This document shows, one piece after another, positions 43,283 through 52,072 of a DNA stretch of 64,000 nucleotides. Made by a program: the position numbers and the translations under genes. Under the pieces are notes generated by a model. That model did not search any database and was not told the origin of the DNA. It saw nothing but the letters and a program-made list of their open reading frames with translations. Position 1 is the stretch's first letter. Each line of letters begins with the position of its first letter. This DNA comes from Burkholderiales bacterium. Lineage in GTDB: Bacteria; Pseudomonadota; Gammaproteobacteria; Burkholderiales; SG8-39. Location: the NCBI GenBank assembly GCA_017880775.1, contig JADGRQ010000004.1:124001-188000 (forward strand), given 5' to 3'.

Positions 43283-44031
43283 GAATGCGCGATCGCAAGG
43301 TACTTATCACTGGCGGCGCGTCGGGCATCGGCCTGGCGAGCGCGCGACGCTTCGTTACCGAAGGCGCAAAGGTAGCGCTGCTCGACTGCGATGCCGAAAA
43401 GCTTGGCACTGCGGCGCGCGAACTTGGCGACAATGCGATGGCCGTGCGTGCCGACGTAACGAACGAGCAAGAAGTACGCGAGGCCGTGAACGAAGCGACG
43501 CACGCGCTGCATGGTCTCGACGGCCTCGTCAATGCGGCGGGCATCAGCTTTTGGCGCAGCTTCGCCGAGCTCACCTTTGAGGAATGGCGCCGCATGCTCT
43601 CCATCAATCTGGACGGCCCGTTTCTAGTGTGCCATGCCGCGCTGCCGGCTCTCAGCGCCTCGGGCAAGGCCACCATCGTGAACATCGCCTCCGGCGCCGG
43701 GCTGCAGCCGAGGCAGAACTTCAGCGCCTACTGCGCTTCGAAAGGCGGCCTTGTGCTCTTCACCAAGGCGATTGCCATGGATCTTGCCGCGGACAACATC
43801 CGCGTCAATGCGATCTGCCCCGGCATCGTCATGACACCGCTTGTCGAACGCAACCTCTCGCTCACTGGCGATCGCGAAACCGCCTACCAGCGCTACATCT
43901 CGCGCAACCTAATGAGGCGCTTCGGGACCGCAGAAGAAATTGCCGACGCGGTGCTTTGGCTCAGTAGCCACGAATCGGCGTTTGTCACCGGCTCAGCCGT
44001 GAGCATAGACGGCGGTTCGGTGTTCCACTGA
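43279..44031 (+). CDS. Short-chain dehydrogenase/reductase
   Basis: The 250-residue classical SDR has ITGGASGIGLASARRF (TGxxxGIG) near residue 10, LVNAAGISFWRS (NNAG variant), the catalytic Ser in IVNIASGAGLQ, and YCASKGG (YxxxK). LLDCD after beta 2 (D36-type acidic residue) favours NAD(H). Last gene of the KPR-NodB-C45 operon; its ATG overlaps the previous stop. Substrate unknown, but an alcohol/ketone interconversion after amide cleavage fits the order. Confidence 0.92.
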   Translation: MRMRDRKVLITGGASGIGLASARRFVTEGAKVALLDCDAEKLGTAARELGDNAMAVRADVTNEQEVREAVNEATHALHGLDGLVNAAGISFWRSFAELTFEEWRRMLSINLDGPFLVCHAALPALSASGKATIVNIASGAGLQPRQNFSAYCASKGGLVLFTKAIAMDLAADNIRVNAICPGIVMTPLVERNLSLTGDRETAYQRYISRNLMRRFGTAEEIADAVLWLSSHESAFVTGSAVSIDGGSVFH

Positions 44032-44201
44032 GATCATCGTCACTCTCGCCCCATTGGTAGCCCACGGTCGGATAGCTCATAAGGGTCTAGACGAGTGTCC
44101 GCTCTGCGATCTCTAAGTCGTCATCGACCTTCATGCCGAAGTAGCGAATCGCAGCGAAGCGACAATTCAGTAGACCGGGTGCCGAACCGTTGTTTTGCCC
44201 G

Positions 44202-45314
44202 TCATGTCCGCACCTTTTCATGCTCCGGAAACCGATACAGCCTCGCCGCCGTGCCGCAGAGAATTTGGTCCTTGTCGGAGGCGCTGAGGAACGTACAGTG
44301 CTTGCGGACGTAGTCGAGCGACTGCGGGTAGGTCGCGGCCCGCTCGGAGGTCGGATAATCCGAGCCCCAGAGCATCTTTGAGGCGCCGAGCCGCTTATGA
44401 AATGCGCGGATCAGCTCCTGCGCCTCGGGGAACGGGTAGTCCCAGCGCGCGCCCTGCATCACCGGAAAGAGAAGCTCCAGGTGCATGTTCGGCAGCTCCA
44501 GCGTCTCCCACATCTCCGCGGGGATCACGACGCGACCGCCCTCGTCCATGAGCAGGCCGAGGTGCACGCCGTGCGTGAAGACGCTCGGGATGTTCTTCCA
44601 GCGTTTCGCCCAGCGGCCAAGGCGCGCCACCTGCTCGACGTAGTTGCGCTCGCGGGGCACACCGAGCGGCCGGATGTTCCACAGCACCGGGATGGCGAGT
44701 CGCCTCACCTCCTCCCAAAACACGTCGAACTTCGGGTCGTCGAATGTGTCGCGGAAGTCGTGACGAAAGAAGCCCTCAATCTGGAAGTGGAGCGCGGTTA
44801 GCTTAAGGTCCTCGACAGCGCGCTTGAGCTCGCGGATCTGGTCCTCGCGGTCGCAGTCGGCCTCGTGGATCTGCACGGTGCCGGCGAACTTTCCCGGGAA
44901 GCGGCGGATCACCTCCCCAAGATAGTCGTTCAGCATGCCGTACATGTGCGCGTTGTGCAGCATCGCCTTTCCAACGCCGGCGTACTGCATCAGCGCGAGC
45001 ATCTTCTCGGGCTCGAGACTTTCCGGGAAGGTCGGCGCGAACATCTGCAGGTGGTAATCCCTGCCATCGCGCGTCCACTCCATGCGCCCGTACTTGCCAT
45101 AGCGGAAGTTCACGTCGAGAAGGCTCGACCAGCCGAGGCTCTTACCGTCCGACAGCGTCGGCTCGGTCACCACGCGCCCGGTGGCGGTCTCGATCACTGG
45201 CTGCGAGGGCGCTACCACGTGCACCTGCGCGGCGCGCATGTGCTCTTCGGCCGAAGCGTATCCGACGTGATCGTGCAGCGACGGGAAGGCGTGCGCGTGC
45301 GCGTCGATAATCAT
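44202..45314 (-). CDS. Amidohydrolase (Amidohydro_2/ACMSD type)
   Basis: A 370-residue TIM-barrel protein that starts IIDAHAHAFPSLHDHVGY with the metal-binding HxH. FHIEG-like LHFQIEGFFRHDF and SVFTHGVHLGLL supply the further His ligands, and MLWGSDYPTSERAATY the Asp. This is the Amidohydro_2 class (ACMSD, 4-oxalomesaconate hydratase, gamma-resorcylate decarboxylase). Start ATG overlaps the RidA stop (TGATG). Last gene in the minus-strand CoA-catabolism operon, whose other genes encode ligase, dehydrogenases and hydratases. Confidence 0.87.
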   Translation of the reverse strand: MIIDAHAHAFPSLHDHVGYASAEEHMRAAQVHVVAPSQPVIETATGRVVTEPTLSDGKSLGWSSLLDVNFRYGKYGRMEWTRDGRDYHLQMFAPTFPESLEPEKMLALMQYAGVGKAMLHNAHMYGMLNDYLGEVIRRFPGKFAGTVQIHEADCDREDQIRELKRAVEDLKLTALHFQIEGFFRHDFRDTFDDPKFDVFWEEVRRLAIPVLWNIRPLGVPRERNYVEQVARLGRWAKRWKNIPSVFTHGVHLGLLMDEGGRVVIPAEMWETLELPNMHLELLFPVMQGARWDYPFPEAQELIRAFHKRLGASKMLWGSDYPTSERAATYPQSLDYVRKHCTFLSASDKDQILCGTAARLYRFPEHEKVRT

Positions 45315-45724
45315 CACGCGACTTTCGTCTTGGGCACGACGGCGATGGCCTTGATCTCGATGAGCGCGCCCGGGCGGATTAGGCCCGCACACTGCACGCC
45401 GGTGGCCGCCGGATACGGCGGCCCGCCGAAGACCTTGCGGCGCACCGCAGCAGTCTTCTCGTAGTTCTCCAGCACCAGGTAGTACTCGGTCGTCTCGACC
45501 ACGTCGGCAAGCGTGCAGCCGACGACCTTGAGGATGCGGGCCATCTTCTCGTAGATGTACTCGGCCTGGCGCACGATGTCGCCCTCGCCGACGATGCGGC
45601 CCTGCTCGTCCCCGGCTGTCATGCCGGAGATGAAGACGAGGTCGCCGACGCGTGTTGCCGCCGAGAACGTGAGCTTCGAGTTCCATCCCGTGGCCGGCGT
45701 CACGGACTCAAACTGCTTTGTCAT
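45314..45724 (-). CDS. RidA family protein
   Basis: The 136-residue protein has RVGDLVFISGMTAGDEQGR, YIYEKMARILKVVGCTLADVVETTEYY and CAGLIRPGALIEIKAIAV. The last segment keeps the Arg-containing end. Predicted imine deaminase or small-molecule trimer. It overlaps the MaoC gene (ATGA) upstream and the amidohydrolase downstream. Confidence 0.88.
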   Translation of the reverse strand: MTKQFESVTPATGWNSKLTFSAATRVGDLVFISGMTAGDEQGRIVGEGDIVRQAEYIYEKMARILKVVGCTLADVVETTEYYLVLENYEKTAAVRRKVFGGPPYPAATGVQCAGLIRPGALIEIKAIAVVPKTKVA

Positions 45725-46182
45725 GTCTTCCTCCGCTTCAGCAAGTAGGTGTGGTGGCCGGCGATCACCACCTCGCCCTTCTCGTTCAGGGCGCGCGCCG
45801 CGAAGCGAACCACGCCCTGCGCCGGGGACTTTGTCTCGCGCACCTCCTCCACCTCGAATTCGGTGCGCACTGTGTCTCCGATCAACACCGCCTTCAGGAA
45901 CTTTCCGTCCTGCTCCACGAACGCCACCATGGATTCCTCCAGGCGCGCCGAGAGCGGCGTCGCGCCAAGCGCCGTCACTGACATCACGAGCAGGCCATGC
46001 GCCACACGCTCGCCGAAGCGCGTCTTCATCGCGTACTCCCGGTCATAGTGGATCGGATGTGCGTCGCCGGTGATCTTCGCGAAGAGGCGAAAGCTCTCCT
46101 CGTCGAGCGTGCGGGACTGCCCGGCGAAGACCTGCCCGGGTTTGAAGTCCTCGAAATAGAGTTGCGATGCCTCGGCGCTCAT
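45721..46182 (-). CDS. MaoC family dehydratase
   Basis: The 153-residue hot-dog protein has YFEDFKPGQVFAGQSRTLDEESF, DAHPIHYDREYAM (catalytic Asp/His) and GERVAHGLLVMS, the complete enoyl-CoA hydratase 2 motif. It adds water to enoyl-CoA thioesters. The chosen ATG at 46182 overlaps the stop of the second MaoC-like gene; a longer frame is a shadow. The three adjacent hydratase-fold genes may form a heteromeric enzyme. Confidence 0.88.
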   Translation of the reverse strand: MSAEASQLYFEDFKPGQVFAGQSRTLDEESFRLFAKITGDAHPIHYDREYAMKTRFGERVAHGLLVMSVTALGATPLSARLEESMVAFVEQDGKFLKAVLIGDTVRTEFEVEEVRETKSPAQGVVRFAARALNEKGEVVIAGHHTYLLKRRKT

Positions 46183-46550
46183 GAGCGCGGTCCTCCCAGG
46201 GTAGTTTCGCCGCGAACGGTGACCGGACGCCTGGGCAGCGAGTCGTTTACGGCCTCGATGCGGCCGGCCTCGTCGATCGTCGCGACCTGCACCTCGCCAG
46301 CGCACACGGGCGCGGTCCACTTAATCGCGATCCGCCCTCCGGATAGGAACGCCGGCCCGTAGCGTCGCAGCGCGAGGTCCACAAGCGGCGCGGCGAGCAT
46401 CGTGCCGTGGGCAATCGTGCCGCGGAAGCCGCGCGCGCGCGCGTAGATCGGGTCGTAATGCATCTGCTCCGCGTCGCCATTCGCACGGCCGTAGCGGTCG
46501 ATACGCTCTTGCGTCACGTCGAGTGAGACCGTGTAGGTAGCGGCGTTCAA
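46179..46550 (-). CDS. MaoC-like hot-dog domain protein
   Basis: The 123-residue protein contains QERIDRYGRANGDAEQMHYD and GFRGTIAHGTMLAAPLVD, the hydratase 2 core with the Asp/His pair (GDAEQMHYDP), so it looks active. It is paired with the upstream FAS1-like subunit, an arrangement known for two-component hydratases such as mesaconyl-CoA and 2-hydroxyphytanoyl systems where one chain holds the active site. ATGA overlap with both neighbours. Confidence 0.85.
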   Translation of the reverse strand: MNAATYTVSLDVTQERIDRYGRANGDAEQMHYDPIYARARGFRGTIAHGTMLAAPLVDLALRRYGPAFLSGGRIAIKWTAPVCAGEVQVATIDEAGRIEAVNDSLPRRPVTVRGETTLGGPRS

Positions 46551-46996
46551 GACGGCACCATGAAGGTGTTGGTGATGTTCGCCAGGCGATCGCCGCCCTC
46601 GCGGCGGTATTCGGCGCGCCAGGTTACGTAGTAGCGGCCGCGGCGTGATTCCTTGGCGAGGATCTTTCCCTCCGAGACGATGTCGGTTGACTCGTCGCGC
46701 CAGATCGGCGCGTGGAACTCCATCACCAGGCCCGCCATCACGGTCGCGGGCAGCGGCGCGTAGCGCCGGTGCAGCGTGCCCATCAGGAAGAGCGTCAACA
46801 CCTGCGGCGGCGCCGCGTCGCGGCCGTTGACGCGGTAGAGGCTCGCGTTCACTCCCGCCGCCGCGATGTACTCCTCAACGAAGGCGGGCTCGAGCGTGAA
46901 GCGCAGCGGCCCGGTGCGCTCGCCGATCACGTAGTCCGCGAACCGCGTCCCGGTGCGGGCATCCTCCCTCGCGCGCACTTGGGCAGGCCGCGTCAC
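46547..46996 (-). CDS. FAS1-like dehydratase-domain (MaoC N-terminal-type) protein
   Basis: The 149-residue protein has the MaoC_dehydrat_N pattern: ERTGPLRFTLEPAFVEEYIAAAG and MGTLHRRYAPLPATVMAGLVMEFHAPIWRDE. It lacks the catalytic Asp-x4-His motif, so it is the structural partner of the next gene in a heterodimeric hydratase. ATGA overlap with the IclR gene upstream. It may shape the binding tunnel for a bulky acyl-CoA. Confidence 0.82.
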   Translation of the reverse strand: MTRPAQVRAREDARTGTRFADYVIGERTGPLRFTLEPAFVEEYIAAAGVNASLYRVNGRDAAPPQVLTLFLMGTLHRRYAPLPATVMAGLVMEFHAPIWRDESTDIVSEGKILAKESRRGRYYVTWRAEYRREGGDRLANITNTFMVPS

Positions 46997-47748
46997 CGCG
47001 CGCCCCGTTTGGCCCCGCCCATGCGCTGGCGGATTCCCTCGGCCTCGGCCTGCAGCAGCACGGCCACCTGCCGCCTGCGCTTCTGGCCGAGCCGCTCCTT
47101 AATCGCCGCGCAGGAGAGCGCGCCGAGCGGCCGGCCGTCGCGGTCAAGGATCGGCACCGCCACGACGAACGCCTCCGAGATCAGCGCCGGCCAGAATGCA
47201 TAGCCGTGCCGGCGCGCGTCGGCGAGCAAGGTGCGGATCCGGGCGAAGCTGACCTTCGGATAGGTCTCGAGGCGCCCCCGTACGCGCTCGAGGATCGCCT
47301 TCTGCTCGGCCTCGGGAAGTGCGGCCAGCACCGCGAGCCCGCCGCCACCGACGCCGAGGGGATAGGACCATCCCACTTCCATTAGTAGCGACTTGATCGG
47401 GTAGGTCCCGTCGCGGCGCGCAACGCAGAAAACGTCGTCCCCGACCCGGCGCAGCAGATAGGTGGTGTCATGCGTGGTCGCCTCGATACGTTCGATCGCC
47501 TCGCCGGCCAGCGCCTTCAGGTCGAAGCGGCGGTTCGCCGCCATGCCAAGAAGCCACGCCTGCGGGCCGAGGTGATAGCGCCGCGTGTCGTCCCGCTCGA
47601 CAAGGCCCTCTTCGTCGAGGGCATTCAGTAACCGGTGGACCGTCACGCGGTGCGACTTCGTGGCTCTCGCGATCTCGCCGGCCTGCAGCCCGCCGATTTC
47701 TGCATCTCGCAGCGCCCGGAGCACCCGCATCGCCTTATGCAGCGTCAT
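46993..47748 (-). CDS. IclR family transcriptional regulator
   Basis: The 251-residue protein has an N-terminal winged helix-turn-helix (GEIARATKSHRVTVHRLLNALDEEGLVE) and the IclR effector-binding domain with GVGGGGLAVLAALPE and a VAVPILDRDGRPLGALSCAA segment. IclR proteins bind about 15-base palindromes next to the genes of aromatic or acid catabolism and respond to a pathway carboxylate. It lies inside the operon (overlap with ligase and hydratase genes), so it probably controls it. It is also a candidate for the 61-bp palindrome at 56.5 kb; no direct evidence. Confidence 0.92.
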   Translation of the reverse strand: MTLHKAMRVLRALRDAEIGGLQAGEIARATKSHRVTVHRLLNALDEEGLVERDDTRRYHLGPQAWLLGMAANRRFDLKALAGEAIERIEATTHDTTYLLRRVGDDVFCVARRDGTYPIKSLLMEVGWSYPLGVGGGGLAVLAALPEAEQKAILERVRGRLETYPKVSFARIRTLLADARRHGYAFWPALISEAFVVAVPILDRDGRPLGALSCAAIKERLGQKRRRQVAVLLQAEAEGIRQRMGGAKRGAR

Positions 47749-49199
47749 CCGAGGCTCGCCCGCAGGCGCTGCTTGTCGATCTTGCCAACGTTGGTGCGCG
47801 GCATCTCCGACAGCACCTGGACGACCTTCGGCACCTTATAGGGGGCGAGCTGCCGCGCGCACATTGCTCGCAGCGCCTCCGGATCCACCGGCTGGCGCGT
47901 GGTGACAAACGCGATCACCTCCTCGCCCAAGGCGGCGGACGGAGCGCCTACCACCGCGGCCTCGGTCACCTGCCCGTGGCCGAGCAGCACGCTCTCGATC
48001 TCGTTCGGATAGATGTTCACGCCACCGCGGATGATCATGTCCTTTTCGCGGCCGGTGATCGTGACAAAGCCGTCCGCGTCCACGAAGCCCACGTCGCCAG
48101 GCAGATACCAACCGTCACGGAAGGACTGCCGACTGGCCTCCGGATCGCCGTAGAACTCATGCGCGCTGCCGCCGCTGCGGTAGCAAATTCGGCCGACTTC
48201 ACCCCGCGGTAGATCGTTGAAGTCCGCGTCAACGACGCGCACCTCGGTACCCCAGACAATCGCGCCCGCGGTGCGGGATTTCTCCTCCGGATGCGCGGAG
48301 GTCAGCGCAGAGATCCCGCCGCCCTCGGCCGAGCCGTAAAAATTGATAATGTTCGGCGTAATGCGCTCGAGCGCGAGCGCGCGATCCTCCGTGAAGAGCG
48401 CGGCGCCAGTGGAGATCAGCAGGCGCAGGTTCGGCAGGCAGTAGCCGGGGCCGGTACTGGCGTCGATCAGGCGACGGATGATCGTCGGCACGATAAACGC
48501 CGACGTGCAGCCGTAGTCGTTGATCTCGCGGATCAGGGCCGCGGGTGCCATCGGCGGCGGCAGTAGCACAACGGTGCCGCCAAAGTAGAGCTCGCACATC
48601 GTGAAGCCGCGACTGCCGCTGAAGTACATCGGCGAGGCGCAAGCGAAGCGCTCGTGCTCGCTCATGGTCAGTGTGATGGTGTATATCAGGAACCGGTGAT
48701 ACATGTTCCGGTGCGTGATCAGCGGCCCCTTGGGCCTGCCCGTGGTGCCGGAGGAAAGAGACAGCACGAGGCCGAGGTCCGGGCCCACCGGGGAATCGGG
48801 CAGCTTGGCGTGCGCGGCGCGATCGATATGCAGCGGAGCCTCGACAGTTTCGCAGACCACGTCGCCAATCGGCGCATCGCCCGCGTCCACCAGCGCAAGC
48901 TTCGCGCCGAAGTGCCTCGCGACGCGCTCCTTCTCGCCTTCGGTCCAGCGCTTGTCCATCGGCAGGATCGTGGCACCGGCGCGCGCGATCCCGTACAGGA
49001 ACGCGAGGTGCTCGGGCGTGTCGCCGAGCGCGATGCCGACGATGTCGCCCTGCCCAACGCCGCGGGCGAGCACGCGCAGCGCCGCCGTGTCCACCGCCGC
49101 GTCGAACGTGGCGTAGTCCCAGGTACGGTCCCGCGCAACGATCGCCGCGTGCGCCGGGCGGCGCCGGGCGTGGTGCCGGATCAGGTCTGCGAGGTTCAT
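47745..49199 (-). CDS. Acyl-CoA synthetase (AMP-forming)
   Basis: The 484-residue adenylating enzyme has SLSSGTTGRPKGPLITHRNM (A3), NFYGSAEGGGISAL (A5), WYLPGDVGFVDADGFVTITGREKDMIIRGGVNIYPNEIE (A7-A8) and NVGKIDKQRLR (A10 Lys). At 484 residues it is on the small side, like benzoate- and medium-chain-type ligases. It would activate the pathway acid to its CoA ester, feeding the acyl-CoA dehydrogenase encoded by the upstream gene. The ATG at 49199 is used; the longer frame overlaps the dehydrogenase. Confidence 0.92.
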   Translation of the reverse strand: MNLADLIRHHARRRPAHAAIVARDRTWDYATFDAAVDTAALRVLARGVGQGDIVGIALGDTPEHLAFLYGIARAGATILPMDKRWTEGEKERVARHFGAKLALVDAGDAPIGDVVCETVEAPLHIDRAAHAKLPDSPVGPDLGLVLSLSSGTTGRPKGPLITHRNMYHRFLIYTITLTMSEHERFACASPMYFSGSRGFTMCELYFGGTVVLLPPPMAPAALIREINDYGCTSAFIVPTIIRRLIDASTGPGYCLPNLRLLISTGAALFTEDRALALERITPNIINFYGSAEGGGISALTSAHPEEKSRTAGAIVWGTEVRVVDADFNDLPRGEVGRICYRSGGSAHEFYGDPEASRQSFRDGWYLPGDVGFVDADGFVTITGREKDMIIRGGVNIYPNEIESVLLGHGQVTEAAVVGAPSAALGEEVIAFVTTRQPVDPEALRAMCARQLAPYKVPKVVQVLSEMPRTNVGKIDKQRLRASLG

Positions 49200-49203
49200 T
49201 AAC

Positions 49204-50379
49204 TCAGTCCACCCTCGCCGGCTGCTTGTCCTCGGCCTTGCGGTTCGCGTGCCTCGAGACAAGGATTTTCAGCATCTCGCTCGTGCCGTCGCCGATCTGG
49301 AAGAGCTTCGCCTCGCGATACATGCGCTCGATCGGGTGCATCTTTAGCATTCCGTGCCCGCCCATCAACTGCATCGCCTCACCCGTCGTTTCCACGGCAA
49401 CCGCGCTCGCAAAGAGCTTTGCCATTGAAGCGGCGACCGGCGCCTCCGGCCCTCCCTCGTCCGCGAGAGCAGCGGCGCGGTACGAAAGCTGCCGCGCGGC
49501 TTCTATTTTGGAGACCAGTTCCGCGACCTTGAAGCGAATGCCCTGGAATGACGCCACCGTCTGTCCGAACTGCGTGCGCTCGGTGGCGTACTGCAGCGCG
49601 TAGTCGAGGGCGCCCTGCGCCACGCCGACGCAGCGGGAACCGTACGTGGCGCGGATCTTGGCGAAGTCCTTCTGGATGTACGAAAAGCCATTGCCCTCGG
49701 CGCCGATCAGGTTCTCTTTCGGCACCCGGCAATCATCGAACACCACTTCCCAGATCGGGTTGGCGGTATGTGCAATCGTCTCGAAACGCTGACCGATCTT
49801 TAGGCCCGGGGTACCCTTCTCGACGAGTACGATCGAGATTCCCTTACCGCGTGGCGCACCCGGCTCGGAGCGCGCAAAGACGACGATTACGTCGGCGCGG
49901 TGCGCGTTGGAAATAAAGATCTTCTGGCCGCGTAGCACATACTGATCGCCCTCTCGCGCCACGCGCGTGGTGATATTGGCCGCGTCCGATCCTCCAGCCG
50001 GTTCAGTAAGCGCGAAAGCGGGGACCATGTCGCCGCTACAGATGCCACCGAGGTACTTCTTCTTCTGCGCGGGCGAACCAACTGCGAGGATCGGTCCCGT
50101 GGCGAGGTTCATCGCGAAAATCGTAGAGGAGAACCACCCCGAGGCGAGTTCCTCGAGGATCACGCCGCAGGACAACGTGTCTAGCCCCTGACCGCCGTAC
50201 TCGGTCGGCACGTCGAGCCCGAGGAAACCGTGCTTCGCCATCTCCTTTAGCGCTTCCTTGGGGAAATCCGTGCCCGCCTTCTCGATCTCGGCGGCCTTTG
50301 GAGCGAGATAGCCGCGCGCGAACCGGCGCGCCGCGTCGCGAAGCTGCTTCTGCTCGTCTGTGAGGCGGTACTGTGTCAT
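49204..50379 (-). CDS. Acyl-CoA dehydrogenase
   Basis: The 391-residue FAD protein has AFALTEPAGGSDAANITT (FAD/substrate motif), ISNAHRADVIVVFARSEPG, and GARIYREAKLFQIGDGTSE-like MYREAKLFQIGDGTSEMLKIL at the C-terminus. It oxidises acyl-CoA to enoyl-CoA, passing electrons to ETF. The start at 50379 is chosen; the longer frame adds 15 residues from the divergent promoter. First gene of the minus-strand operon of ligase, IclR, hydratases, RidA and amidohydrolase. Confidence 0.93.
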   Translation of the reverse strand: MTQYRLTDEQKQLRDAARRFARGYLAPKAAEIEKAGTDFPKEALKEMAKHGFLGLDVPTEYGGQGLDTLSCGVILEELASGWFSSTIFAMNLATGPILAVGSPAQKKKYLGGICSGDMVPAFALTEPAGGSDAANITTRVAREGDQYVLRGQKIFISNAHRADVIVVFARSEPGAPRGKGISIVLVEKGTPGLKIGQRFETIAHTANPIWEVVFDDCRVPKENLIGAEGNGFSYIQKDFAKIRATYGSRCVGVAQGALDYALQYATERTQFGQTVASFQGIRFKVAELVSKIEAARQLSYRAAALADEGGPEAPVAASMAKLFASAVAVETTGEAMQLMGGHGMLKMHPIERMYREAKLFQIGDGTSEMLKILVSRHANRKAEDKQPARVD

Positions 50380-50450
50380 CGTTTTGCTGTCGCTCCTTAT
50401 CGAATACACTTCGCGGCGAAACACGAATCGCCACGAAAGGAACCTGCACC

Positions 50451-50897
50451 ATGTCCATGTACTACGAGGAATTCGAAGTCGGCCGGCGCTATCCCACCTA
50501 CACCCGTACCATCACCGAAGCGGACCTCGTGATGTTCTGCTCGCTCGTGGGCTACAAGACGCCGCTCTTTATCGACGAACATTACGCGAGGAAGACGCGA
50601 TTCGGCGGCCGCATCGTGCCGAGCTCGCTGACGATGGCTTACTCGACGGCGATGACGGAGTCGTTCTTCCGCACGACGATCATCGCGCACCTCTCCAGCA
50701 ACAACGCTACCTTTCACGCGCCAGTGCGACCCGGCGACACGATCGGCACCGAGGTCGAGGTCCTCTCCAAGGAATCGAAAAGCAAGAAGAATGGCATCGT
50801 ACACTTCCGGGACCACGTCACGAACCACGACGGCAAGCTCGTCTACACGGTAGACAAGGCCGTGCTCATCTCCAAGCGCCCACCCGCGAAGGGCTGA
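50451..50897 (+). CDS. MaoC family dehydratase
   Basis: The 148-residue protein has YEEFEVGRRYPTYTRTITEADLVMFC, TPLFIDEHYARKTRFGGRIVPSSLTMA and an HAPVRPGDTIGTEVEVLSK strand. The His of the hydratase motif is replaced (TPLFIDE where DxNPIHxDxxxA is usual), so it may act as a hot-dog thioesterase or a subunit. It lies alone between two minus-strand gene groups and reads divergently from the acyl-CoA dehydrogenase gene. Confidence 0.83.
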   Translation: MSMYYEEFEVGRRYPTYTRTITEADLVMFCSLVGYKTPLFIDEHYARKTRFGGRIVPSSLTMAYSTAMTESFFRTTIIAHLSSNNATFHAPVRPGDTIGTEVEVLSKESKSKKNGIVHFRDHVTNHDGKLVYTVDKAVLISKRPPAKG

Positions 50898-50914
50898 GCA
50901 AGAACGTACCCAGC

Positions 50915-52072
50915 TCACGGTCTCGCCCCCGGCAGCTTCAGCACGCGCTTGGCTAGCAGGTTGCGCTGCACCTCGGAGCTTCCGCTATAGATGGTCGACG
51001 GGCGCGAGCGATAGTAGAGCCGGAGGGCCGAAAGGCTGCCGGCGACGTCGAGCAGGTCAGCCTCCACGCCCTCCTCGCCCGCGACCTCGAGAAAGAGCTC
51101 CGACAGGCGCTGGTAGGTCTCAGTCGACCAGAGCTTCAGCATCGAGACCTCCGGTCCGGGCGTGCGCCCGCTCTTCAGCCGGTTGCAGAAATGCCGGTAC
51201 GCGCAGTACTGGTCTTGCAGATCGAGCCGCAGACGCGTGAAGCGGTCGCGGAACGCCGGATCATCGAAGAGCCCCCTTGCACGTGCGTAAGCGTTGAGCT
51301 GGTTCAGCGCGTAGAGCGGCAGCTTGGGACTGCCATTATTGATACGCTCGAACTCAAGCAAGTCCTTCGCGGCCGTCCACCCGCCGTGCAATGGACCGAC
51401 AATATTTGCCGCGGGGACACGCACGTTGTCGAGAAATACCTCACCCAGCTCCGCATGACCTGACAGCGTGGTGATCAATCGCCGCTGCACGCCTGGCGAA
51501 TCGAGATTCAGAATAAAGATTGTGAGCCCTTCCTGCTTGCGCCCGTCCTTGCGCGTTCGCGCGAGCAGGAACATATGCGTCGCATCGTCGAGAAACGTGG
51601 TCCACGTCTTTTGGCCGTTGATGACGTAGTGGTCGCCATCGGGCACGGCAGTCGTGCGCAGACTCGCGAGATCGGAGCCCGCATCCGGCTCTGAGTATCC
51701 CTGTGCCCAGCGATGCTCGCCCGAGAGAATGCGCGGCAGGTACTCGCTCTTCTGCGCGTCCGTGCCGTGGCGGATCAGGATGGGGCCCAGCATGTACAGG
51801 CCCATGTCGTAAATCCGCGGCACGCCCCAGCGCTCGAGCTCCTCGAAATAGATGATCATCTTCGAGGCCGAAAGGCCCATGCCGCCGTAGGCGGCTGGCC
51901 AGTTAGGCGCCAGCATGCCGTTTGCGGAAAGCGTCAAGAACCACTCGCGTGTAGTCTCCCAGCGCGGGATACGGCGCGGGTGGTTGCGCAGGTGCGGGGG
52001 AAAGTCCTTCTCGACGAAGGCGCGTATCTCGGTGCGGAAATCTGCGTCGCTGAGGGCGTTCCAGTCCTTCAT
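50915..52072 (-). CDS. Acyl-CoA dehydrogenase (large-type subunit)
   Basis: The 385-residue protein has WAQGYSEPDAGSDLASLRTTA (FAD site), YVINGQKTWTTFLDDATHMF and RPSTIYSGSSEVQRNLLAKRVL at the C-terminus, characteristic of the long-acyl or dicarboxylic acyl-CoA dehydrogenase type such as PimC. It overlaps the companion dehydrogenase gene by four bases (ATGA), as in heteromeric ACADs where only one subunit keeps the catalytic base. It is the last gene of the operon that begins at 56502. Confidence 0.9.
   Translation of the reverse strand: MKDWNALSDADFRTEIRAFVEKDFPPHLRNHPRRIPRWETTREWFLTLSANGMLAPNWPAAYGGMGLSASKMIIYFEELERWGVPRIYDMGLYMLGPILIRHGTDAQKSEYLPRILSGEHRWAQGYSEPDAGSDLASLRTTAVPDGDHYVINGQKTWTTFLDDATHMFLLARTRKDGRKQEGLTIFILNLDSPGVQRRLITTLSGHAELGEVFLDNVRVPAANIVGPLHGGWTAAKDLLEFERINNGSPKLPLYALNQLNAYARARGLFDDPAFRDRFTRLRLDLQDQYCAYRHFCNRLKSGRTPGPEVSMLKLWSTETYQRLSELFLEVAGEEGVEADLLDVAGSLSALRLYYRSRPSTIYSGSSEVQRNLLAKRVLKLPGARP

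Noticed and set aside
44032-44201. Gene between the SDR and amidohydrolase genes
   Set aside because: Short frames only (63-72 codons) that run into the amidohydrolase antisense; no start context.
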